NCBI GenBank assembly: GCA_945929845.1
Contig: CAMEON010000015.1
Coordinates: 1-40,010 of the forward strand
DNA: 40,010 nucleotides
Source of the DNA: an uncultured Clostridia bacterium
Lineage (GTDB): Bacteria > Bacillota > Clostridia > Oscillospirales > CAG-272
Reading direction: 5' to 3'
In this document: one piece after another, positions 1-6,511 of the stretch
How positions within the stretch are numbered: the first letter of the stretch is position 1
Layout: the number at the start of each line of letters is the position of its first letter
The notes under the pieces: model-generated
The model's database searches: none
The model's input: the letters and a program-made list of their open reading frames with translations, nothing else
What the model was told of the DNA's origin: nothing
Program-made: the position numbers and the translations under genes

Positions 1-62
1 GGGCTCGAACCTGTGACCCCCTGCTTGTAAGGCAGGTGCTCTCCCAGCTGAGCTATGCTCCC
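1..62 (-). tRNA. tRNA-Val(UAC), 3' end cut by window edge
   Basis: Read on the minus strand from 62, the sequence gives a 7-base acceptor strand GGGAGCA, a D arm GCTC/GAGC, and an anticodon stem CCTGC/GCAGG around the loop CTTACAA, so the anticodon is TAC (Val). The T arm with TTCGAGC begins, but the acceptor 3' strand and CCA lie left of the window. Two consensus promoters stand upstream, so this is probably the first gene of a tRNA operon running leftward. Confidence 0.93.
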
Positions 63-96
63 TCACCACCCGGACCTTGCGTCCGACGACTTTTTA

Positions 97-125
97 ATTA
101 TACCACACTCTCGTGCGTTTGTCAA
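97..125 (-). promoter_or_regulatory. Proximal sigma-A promoter of tRNA-Val
   Basis: On the minus strand there is TTGACA (125-120), a 17-base spacer, and TATAAT (102-97). Both hexamers match the sigma-A consensus exactly. The distance to the tRNA 5' end (62) is about 30 bases, as expected for a stable-RNA promoter with a short processed leader. Confidence 0.85.
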
Positions 126-217
126 GAGGTTTGTGAAAACTTTTTGCGTTTTTTGTTGGCCGCCCTCGACCCGCCTTTGCTCTGTCTCAGACACCCGACT
201 GCCTCACAACGGGCTGT

Positions 218-246
218 ATTATACCATATCCTGTTTCCTTTGTCAA
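218..246 (-). promoter_or_regulatory. Distal sigma-A promoter upstream of tRNA-Val
   Basis: A second perfect minus-strand promoter: TTGACA (246-241), 17 bases, TATAAT (223-218). It lies 121 bp upstream of the proximal one, with the same spacing and the same GG before the -10. Tandem strong promoters are common ahead of stable-RNA operons, and no other minus-strand gene lies between it and the tRNA. Confidence 0.8.
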
Positions 247-390
247 TAGTTTTTTTGAAAAAAATCAAGAATTTCAGAGCATGAGCGGGTTCAGGAGCCC
301 GTGATGTACCCGCTTTATTCTATGTATATTATAAGTCTTATTGCCCCCTCCCCCTGGCCCCCTTCCCCGCCGGGGAAGGGGGAAAGCCTA

Positions 391-552
391 AGGAACCGCT
401 GATTTATTCGGCGGCACATCTTCGGCACATCTTTTCCCGCCTGCTTCTTGCCGAAAAACTCGATGTACCTCCAGTACATCTTGAGTTTTTCGCAATCGCA
501 GACGAAAAAATCTGTACCGAATCTGCACCACCTCATTAAATCAGCGTTTCCC
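391..552. mobile_element. 162-bp MITE-like palindromic element, copy 1
   Basis: The element is bounded by imperfect terminal inverted repeats (AGGAACCGCTGATTT at the left, AAATCAGCGTTTCCC at the right) and flanked by TA on both sides. Inside is a long hairpin: CGAAAAACTCGATGTAC faces GTACATCTTGAGTTTTTCG. A second copy of identical length and orientation lies at 6350-6511. A 73-codon minus-strand frame that runs through it is not a gene: its codons follow the repeat and the second copy does not preserve the frame. Size, inverted ends and 2-bp flanking duplication fit a non-autonomous mobile element. No transposase is present here. Confidence 0.75.
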
Positions 553-803
553 TAAGTTTTTTCACAAGGGGCCTGCGGCCCCTTGCATCCCCGCTTTTTT
601 ATGCCGGACGTCAGCGGTGTTAACCGGATGTAGGATAACAACGGGCGTATTTGTAGGGGTATCGGGGGCGGCAGTCCCCGGCGAAAAAACTCTCGTCTCC
701 TCTTTCCCCGCCGGGGAAGGGGAAAATAGCGGTTCCAGGAAAAACGTCTGCAACATAGCGTCAGGGGGCCTCTTTCGAAGCCCCCTGGAAAATCCTACGC
801 TAT
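553..803. other. Intergenic stretch with GC-rich palindromes
   Basis: No gene is seen between the MITE-like copy and the stop codon at 804. The stretch holds three structured pieces. The first is AAGGGGCC/GGCCCCTT around a 3-base loop (about 569-587). The second is a CCCCGCCGGGG palindrome near 706-722, which also occurs near 363-379. The third is CAGGGGGC/GCCCCCTG (about 764-789) just after the end of the first CotH gene. The last could end that gene's transcript, but no clear U-run follows it. Confidence 0.45.
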
Positions 804-3800
804 TTACATGATGACCTCGCCCAGGCTGACGGTGCCGCCGGTGCGACCGTTGCCGGCCTGGCCGTAGCTGTTGTCCCCCTGGACAAGGATGGTGCCATCC
901 TCCTTCAGGTATGCGGTGAAGCCGTGCCCGGCGGCCACGGACACCACACCGCTCAACAGCTTTCGGGGACTGCCTCCGGTGGTGGCGGAGACAATGGCGG
1001 ATCCGGTGTTCAAACCGTACACATACGCATCGCCGTTTTCAGTGAGAATGACCATGTCACTGAAGTAAATGGAAGCCGACACCACGCCGCCCATGACCTT
1101 TTGCATGGCGGGGGTGTTGCCGCCGCCCTGACTGAAACTGTTGAAGTCCCGCCAGCCGGCATAGTACAGGTCACCGTTCTCGGTGACAGCCACCATCTCA
1201 TGTTCGCCGGAGGAAATAAAGACCACATTCTCCAGCAGTAGGGTGGGCTTGGTAAGCCGATCCGAAACGCCGGCGATCATCTTGTTCCAGCGGTTATCTC
1301 CGAGGCCGAAGAGGTTCCCGTTCTCATCCACATACACCGTGGTGCGGCGCCCGGCGGAGATCAGGGACACATGGTCGGCGATCCTGACAAAGGTCTGGGA
1401 GGAGGAACCGGCGGTCGAACCCAACTGCCCGTAGGCATTGTTCCCCACGCCCCACAGCGTGCCCTGATCGTCAAGGATCAGCATATGGTCATGGCCCACG
1501 CTGACATCCACAATGATGCCGTTAAAGCTGACAAGCCCCAACCGGGTGCTTGCGGTGGTGCCGCCTCTGCCCAACTGCCCGAAGCTGTTGGCACCTACGG
1601 TGTACAGCTTGCCGTCCTTGGTCAGGATGGCTGTCATCCAGGCGGTGTTCCCGTTCTCAAAATCACTGCTGTTCGTGGTGGCCACCTTGGCTACATCACC
1701 CCGCACCAAGGTGGGTGTTGTGACGGTGGCCTGGGTGGAATTCAGACCCAGCACGCCGTTCCTGTTGTCTCCCCAAGCGTACAGATCGCCATTCTCATCC
1801 AGGTAGAACAGGTAGGTGGCTCCGGCTGTCAGCGTGCCGTCGGTGGACACGGCCTCGCCGGAGGATTCCCGCTTGCTGTACACTGCCAGGGAGCCGGAGC
1901 TGGTCACGGTCAGGGAGACCTCGGCGGATGTGCCGGACAGCTCCACGGTCTGCGTTTTGCCGTCTGTGCCGATCCAGGAAAGGGAGGTGAGGGTGACGCC
2001 GTCCTTGGCTGTGACCTTGACCTTCATGGTCAAGGACTCCCCCTCAAACCGGAGGGTGGTTCCGTTTTCCATGGAGGAGCCGTTGATGGACACGGCCGCA
2101 CGGGCATCGTTGAAGGACACAGTCACCCGCCGGCTGGACATATTCTCTATGTCGGACTCGGTGATGCCAAAGTAGGCATACATATGCTGCAAGGCGATGG
2201 ACTGCCGTTTCTGTATGAAGGAACGGATGGCGGTTGCCGCTCTGTTCCAGGTGTTGACAGAGGCACCCTCGTTGCCCCACCGTCTGGCCTGTAGAGCCAT
2301 CAGGGGCGTGCGCTCTGCGTACAGCTCCTCAAAGGTTGCTGACAGCGCCTCGGCGGTGAAGTGCTCCGTCACCAGCTGATAGTACCGCAGGATGAATTGA
2401 TTCTTGAAGTCCTCATTTCTCATGAGACTGCGCATCATGGCTCCGCAGACCGAGTTGCTGTCAAAGGCCCAGAAGAAGTTCTCATTCTCGGTGGTGAAGT
2501 CATAGAAGGAAAGGCCCATGTCCATATCCAGCAGGGTGAAATGCCACTTGGTGTCCATGCCGGAGGGGTCGTCCGGGTTCTTGTTGCGCCACACCTTGAT
2601 GTTGTTCTCCGGCCAGTCCCGGGCCACATAGAACAGACGGCAGACCCACATATCAATGAAGGAATCAATGTCCATCTGCTCACACACCTTCTGATAGGCA
2701 GCGGGATCGGACAGGTTGGTAGCGCGCATGTAGGCCACCAGCTCGTTGAAGGGATCCTGATCCCCTTCCACGCCGGAGGACAGGACGAAGGGGGCATTCT
2801 GATTGGTGTGAACCTGACTGTAGTCGCTCTCAATGAGGGCCACATTCTCCTTGTCCACGCCATAGTGGGACTCCACATACTCCGGGCTGTATCGCTCCCG
2901 GATATTGTACACACCCCAGAACTCGCCATTGACAAAGACCAGTGTGGAGGCCGAGGCCATGTAGTCCACATTCAGCCCGGCGCAGGTGCTTTGCATGAAC
3001 GCATCCCGGATGTAGGAGGTTCCGCAGTCGTTGCCGGAGTTGCGCAGGAGCAGGCGGGAGAAGGAGGTGATGGCCTCGCCCCGGCTGTTGAGCACGGTGC
3101 CGCCGAACAGGTCATAGTTCAGGTCGGATTCCAACCCGCCCGCCTGGTTGTTTTCTCCCTTGTAGTAGATGCGCAGGGACTTCATGGCAAAGCCGGAGGA
3201 GCCGTTGCCGCTGACCGCCAGTTCTACCTGGGAATGTCCCACCCGCTGTCCGGTGGTGTCAAAGACCTCCATCATGGCCAGCCCCCGGGGACGGGGATCG
3301 GTGATGATACCGGTGGGACAGTAGTTGCTGTAAAAGCCCCCGGAACCCAGCATTTCGCTCACCGGGATGGACAGGGAGATGACCGTGACTCCGTAGTCGG
3401 TCAGGTCAGGCAGGATGAAGTAGGTGTTGGTGAACACGGCGGTGCTCTCCTGCCCGTTGGTGGCGTAGGCTTTGATGACATACCCACCGGGCAGGGTGGA
3501 ATCGACGGGACGGGCATTCCCGTTCATGGATGCCCAGGTTTTGATGGTGGTGCCCCAGGGCAGGCTGGCGGAGCTGGCCAGGGAGATGGCGGCCTGATAC
3601 TTCCGGCGGCTGGAGCTGGTGGTGGGGTCGGAGCCGTCGATGGTGTAGTATATGGTATATCCGTCCCCGGCGGAGAGTTGCAGGTTGACGGTGCTCTCAT
3701 AGATACCGGCAGGCTGGGAGAAGTACACCTCGTTCAGCCGGGAACCGATGAGGGGGTTGACCATGTCGATAGAGGTGACTGTGCGCAGCCGGTTCAGCTC

Positions 3801-4757
3801 GGCGGTGGCGGCCTCCGACAGCTTGACCGTATGATACCCGCTGTAGGGGGTCAGTGCCGTGCGGACGGCCACTTTGTCCTTGGACAGGTCGTCTACAGCC
3901 ATGACGGAGTACTTGTAGGTCTCGGAGGCATAGAACACCGAAATGGCATCATCAAACCCGGTAATATCGTCCTGGGCGGAAATAGCCCAGCCGGAGGGTG
4001 CCAGCACCAGGCGGACTTCCTTATTATCAATGTAGACATCCCAGGCGAGGTCGTAGTCCTCCACGCTGAGGATGGCCATGCTCTCATCGTAGCCGTCGGG
4101 GCTGTTGGCCCGGATCAGGAAGTACCCGTTACCGGGGATAATGGCTGTGTCCGGGAAGACCAACTGCTCATACGGCTTGGCATCATCGGACTTGTAGTAC
4201 AGGGACACGCCGTTCAGGGACATGGCTTCCTCGTTGGCGTTGTACAGCTGAACGAAGCCGTGGGATATGGAGGCATCGGTATTCTTCTTCCCGGTTCCAA
4301 AGACCATGGCGATCATCAGACCCTCATATGCCGAGGCGTCGCCGGGGTGGTACAGATCTTCCTTGGCCGTCTCCGATTCTGTGGGCTGTTCCTGACTGCC
4401 CGACTCCGTCGGCTGGCTGTCTGATTCATCGGTATCATACCCCGTTTCCGAGGGCTTTGCCGTGTCGGAGGGCGTACCCTCTGTGCCGGACTCATCGGTG
4501 CCCGGCACATCGGTGCCCGTCACATCGGTGCCCGGATCATCCGTGCCCGGATCATTCGTGCCCGGCAGGTCGGAGGGGGATTCCTCCCGGCTGGTCTCCT
4601 CACCGCCCGGCTGTGTGGGCTGACAGGCGGTGAGGGCGACAGTCAGACCCAGCGCCAGGAGCAGGCAGGCCAGCAACCCAAGGAGCGGCAGGCCGGCGTG
4701 CTCCGTGCGCCCTGTCGCCGTTTCTGCTCTTCCCATTTGTTTGTATCTATGTTTCAT
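804..4757 (-). CDS. CotH-kinase lipoprotein with LTD, chitobiase-like and RCC1 domains
   Basis: This is a predicted surface lipoprotein of 1317 aa. I start it at 4757 (MKHRYKQ) because a hydrophobic signal segment ending in lipobox LTAC (Cys45) follows and AAAGGA lies upstream; the frame is open further 5' but lacks such features. Visible in order are a Thr/Asp/Pro/Glu linker (46-140), a lamin-tail-like domain (about 145-265), and a chitobiase C-terminal-like domain with YTIDGSDPT (about 345-450). A CotH-type kinase domain follows (about 525-855), including GVYNIRERYSPEYV and LLDMDMGLSF. The C-terminus has RCC1-type repeats (about 980-1317; GxNxxGQLG motifs). CotH proteins are atypical protein kinases known from spore coats and from clostridial secreted proteins. 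The substrate here is unknown. Domain calls are from motifs only. It has its own promoter and is separated from the GT2 gene by a terminator. Confidence 0.85.
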   Translation of the reverse strand: MKHRYKQMGRAETATGRTEHAGLPLLGLLACLLLALGLTVALTACQPTQPGGEETSREESPSDLPGTNDPGTDDPGTDVTGTDVPGTDESGTEGTPSDTAKPSETGYDTDESDSQPTESGSQEQPTESETAKEDLYHPGDASAYEGLMIAMVFGTGKKNTDASISHGFVQLYNANEEAMSLNGVSLYYKSDDAKPYEQLVFPDTAIIPGNGYFLIRANSPDGYDESMAILSVEDYDLAWDVYIDNKEVRLVLAPSGWAISAQDDITGFDDAISVFYASETYKYSVMAVDDLSKDKVAVRTALTPYSGYHTVKLSEAATAELNRLRTVTSIDMVNPLIGSRLNEVYFSQPAGIYESTVNLQLSAGDGYTIYYTIDGSDPTTSSSRRKYQAAISLASSASLPWGTTIKTWASMNGNARPVDSTLPGGYVIKAYATNGQESTAVFTNTYFILPDLTDYGVTVISLSIPVSEMLGSGGFYSNYCPTGIITDPRPRGLAMMEVFDTTGQRVGHSQVELAVSGNGSSGFAMKSLRIYYKGENNQAGGLESDLNYDLFGGTVLNSRGEAITSFSRLLLRNSGNDCGTSYIRDAFMQSTCAGLNVDYMASASTLVFVNGEFWGVYNIRERYSPEYVESHYGVDKENVALIESDYSQVHTNQNAPFVLSSGVEGDQDPFNELVAYMRATNLSDPAAYQKVCEQMDIDSFIDMWVCRLFYVARDWPENNIKVWRNKNPDDPSGMDTKWHFTLLDMDMGLSFYDFTTENENFFWAFDSNSVCGAMMRSLMRNEDFKNQFILRYYQLVTEHFTAEALSATFEELYAERTPLMALQARRWGNEGASVNTWNRAATAIRSFIQKRQSIALQHMYAYFGITESDIENMSSRRVTVSFNDARAAVSINGSSMENGTTLRFEGESLTMKVKVTAKDGVTLTSLSWIGTDGKTQTVELSGTSAEVSLTVTSSGSLAVYSKRESSGEAVSTDGTLTAGATYLFYLDENGDLYAWGDNRNGVLGLNSTQATVTTPTLVRGDVAKVATTNSSDFENGNTAWMTAILTKDGKLYTVGANSFGQLGRGGTTASTRLGLVSFNGIIVDVSVGHDHMLILDDQGTLWGVGNNAYGQLGSTAGSSSQTFVRIADHVSLISAGRRTTVYVDENGNLFGLGDNRWNKMIAGVSDRLTKPTLLLENVVFISSGEHEMVAVTENGDLYYAGWRDFNSFSQGGGNTPAMQKVMGGVVSASIYFSDMVILTENGDAYVYGLNTGSAIVSATTGGSPRKLLSGVVSVAAGHGFTAYLKEDGTILVQGDNSYGQAGNGRTGGTVSLGEVIM
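4491..4565 (-). repeat. 15-bp tandem repeat, 5 units, in CotH lipoprotein linker
   Basis: Five 15-bp units of the form cacatcggtgcccgg follow without gaps. On the coding strand they encode repeats of the pattern PGTDD/PGTDV just after the lipid-anchored N-terminus. The unit is a multiple of three, so copy-number change would lengthen or shorten the stalk without breaking the frame. Confidence 0.8.
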
Positions 4758-4851
4758 ATGAATGACCGATCCTTTCCGATTCCCTCTTGGTACAATGAAT
4801 TTCGTGTTTACAGTGTATGTACGGGTGGGCATACCCCGCCAGCGTAGGCTC

Positions 4852-4880
4852 ATTATATCATCTGACCAGTTCATTGTCAA
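4852..4880 (-). promoter_or_regulatory. Sigma-A promoter of the CotH-RCC1 gene
   Basis: On the minus strand there is TTGACA (880-875 of this block, that is 4880-4875), 17 bases, and TATAAT (4857-4852). The start codon at 4757 lies about 90 bases downstream, which supports the chosen start and argues against upstream starts that would sit ahead of the promoter. Confidence 0.85.
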
Positions 4881-4949
4881 TCGAAAAATCAAACTTCGGC
4901 ATATTGTACAGATGCGGAATCTGGATTTTGTGCAATATAAGCACCCCAT

Positions 4950-4987
4950 AAAAAAGGAGGAATACCTCTCTTTGGAAGTATTCCTCC
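4950..4987 (-). terminator. Rho-independent terminator after the GT2 gene
   Basis: On the minus strand a perfect 10-bp stem, GGAGGAATAC with GTATTCCTCC, has a 12-base loop and is followed directly by six T. It begins 15 bases after the GT2 stop codon and separates that transcript from the CotH gene. Confidence 0.9.
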
Positions 4988-5001
4988 CCACAGCACACGG
5001 T

Positions 5002-6249
5002 TTACAGGGTAGCGTCCTTTCGCAGCACCTGGCTGAGCTTCATGCTGCGCTCGTGGCGGATGGGCTTCCACCCGGCCTTGACGAACATGGAAGCAATGCA
5101 GATGGGTATGTAGGTGGACATGAAGAAGGGGAAAGTGAAGGTGAACAGCACCTTCTTCCAGCCGGGGCAGTGGATGTTCCGCCATTCGGTGACGGTGGTG
5201 ATCAGCCCCAGGATGAATACGGTGAGGAAGAGACCGCTGAACATATGCAGGACAGACAGCCATAGGGCGGCCACATTGCCGTTGGTGGCGAACTGATAGG
5301 CGGTACCTACCACATTGGTCAGCAGTCCGGCGACGGTCAGCACGGCGGTGGGCATGATGTTCATGGTCATGTCGTAGCAGGAGAAGCTGCCCCGGAAGAT
5401 GCCCCGGAGCAGGCGGCCGCCGTAGTGGCGGAACACCTGTAGGAACCCCCGGGACCACCGCAGCCGCTGACGCCAGGACTGGGAAAAGCGGGTGGGCTGT
5501 TCGTCGTAGAACACGGCGGTGGGGCAGTATCCGATGACCTCTCCGCCGGTCACCAGATCCACCGTAAATTCAATATCCTCGGTGAGCAGGAAGTAGTGCC
5601 AGCCGCCGTGTTCCTCCAGCACCTGCCGGGAGAACAGGAACCCGGTGCCGGACACGGCACAGCTGTTGCCCATGGCCATCCGGGCACCGTTGAGGTAGCG
5701 GGCCTCCCGCAGGAACCACAGCGCATACCCGGCGGAGATCCAGTTGTCCCCGTAGTTCTTGGAGTTCCGGTAGCTGGTAATGACCCGGTACCCGTCGGAG
5801 AAGGTCTTGTTCATCTCGGTCATGTAGTTGGGGGACAGCAGGTTGTCGGCGTCAAAGACCAGAAAAGCATCATACTTCTCCTGGGGGATGTGGTTCAGAA
5901 GTGCCTGCAGGGCGTAACCCTTGCCGACCAGTGTCTTGTTGTGCCGCTCGTACACATGGGCACCCCGGCTCCGGCAGACCCTGGCGGTATGGTCGGTGCA
6001 GTTGTCCGCCACCACATACACATCCACAAGCTCGGCGGGGTAATCCTGTTGTTTGATGCTGTCCAGCAGGTCGCCGATGACGGCTTCCTCATTCCGGGCG
6101 GCAATGAGAATGGCGTAGCGGTGGAGGGTGGCCTCCGCCCTGTGGCGGGGCTTTTTGATCAGTGACACCGGTATGTAGAGGAACTGGTAGGCGGAAAGAA
6201 CGAAAAACAGGATGAAAAGGATGCGGTTGATCCAGGTAATGACTTCCAT
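5002..6249 (-). CDS. Membrane glycosyltransferase, family 2
   Basis: This is a processive-type GT2 enzyme of 415 aa, expected to transfer sugars from nucleotide-sugar donors at the inner face of the membrane. There is an N-terminal membrane helix (about 8-30). The GT-A core follows, with AARNEE (50-55), DAD (133-135), TED (223-225) and QRLRW (261-265, the QxxRW signature). Three or more hydrophobic helices end the protein (about 290-400). This layout matches the BcsA/IcaA/hyaluronan-synthase superfamily. The polymer made cannot be told from sequence. The start has AGGAG five bases upstream. It lies downstream of the regulator-kinase pair in the same direction, with a MITE-like copy between, so it may be part of that operon. 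Confidence 0.88.
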   Translation of the reverse strand: MEVITWINRILFILFFVLSAYQFLYIPVSLIKKPRHRAEATLHRYAILIAARNEEAVIGDLLDSIKQQDYPAELVDVYVVADNCTDHTARVCRSRGAHVYERHNKTLVGKGYALQALLNHIPQEKYDAFLVFDADNLLSPNYMTEMNKTFSDGYRVITSYRNSKNYGDNWISAGYALWFLREARYLNGARMAMGNSCAVSGTGFLFSRQVLEEHGGWHYFLLTEDIEFTVDLVTGGEVIGYCPTAVFYDEQPTRFSQSWRQRLRWSRGFLQVFRHYGGRLLRGIFRGSFSCYDMTMNIMPTAVLTVAGLLTNVVGTAYQFATNGNVAALWLSVLHMFSGLFLTVFILGLITTVTEWRNIHCPGWKKVLFTFTFPFFMSTYIPICIASMFVKAGWKPIRHERSMKLSQVLRKDATL

Positions 6250-6349
6250 AATACTCCTGATCGTAGGGTGCAGGGCAAAGCCCGGGCGGGTGGGTGAATG
6301 GAATGGGCACAGCCCGGGAGCTGTCAGACGGTCTTAGGCCCCCGGTCTT

Positions 6350-6511
6350 GGGAACCGCTGATTGATTCGGCGGCACATCTTCGGCACATCTTTTCCCGCC
6401 TGCTTCTTGCCGAAAAACTGGATGTACATCCAGTACATCTTGCGTTTTTCGCAATCGCAGACGAAAAAACCTGTACCGAATCTGTACCACCTCATTCAAT
6501 CAGCGGTTCCC
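6350..6511. mobile_element. 162-bp MITE-like palindromic element, copy 2
   Basis: Same length and orientation as the copy at 391-552, with cleaner ends: GGGAACCGCTGATTGA at the left and its near-exact inverse TCAATCAGCGGTTCCC at the right. TT flanks both sides. The internal hairpin is kept although several bases differ (CGAAAAACTGGATGTAC against GTACATCTTGCGTTTTTCG), which suggests selection for structure. The right end overlaps the end of the histidine kinase gene and provides its stop codon. Confidence 0.8.

Noticed and set aside
315-536. 73-codon minus-strand frame across the first MITE-like copy
   Set aside because: It follows the repeat sequence and is not preserved in the second copy, which is explained by the hairpin element.
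569-605. Rho-independent terminator at the AAGGGGCC palindrome
   Set aside because: The T-run is separated from the stem by about ten bases on the plus strand and is absent on the minus strand.
1371-4424. Long plus-strand frames opposite the first CotH gene
   Set aside because: High-GC antisense shadows; they lack ribosome sites and recognisable domains, while the minus strand has a full domain series.
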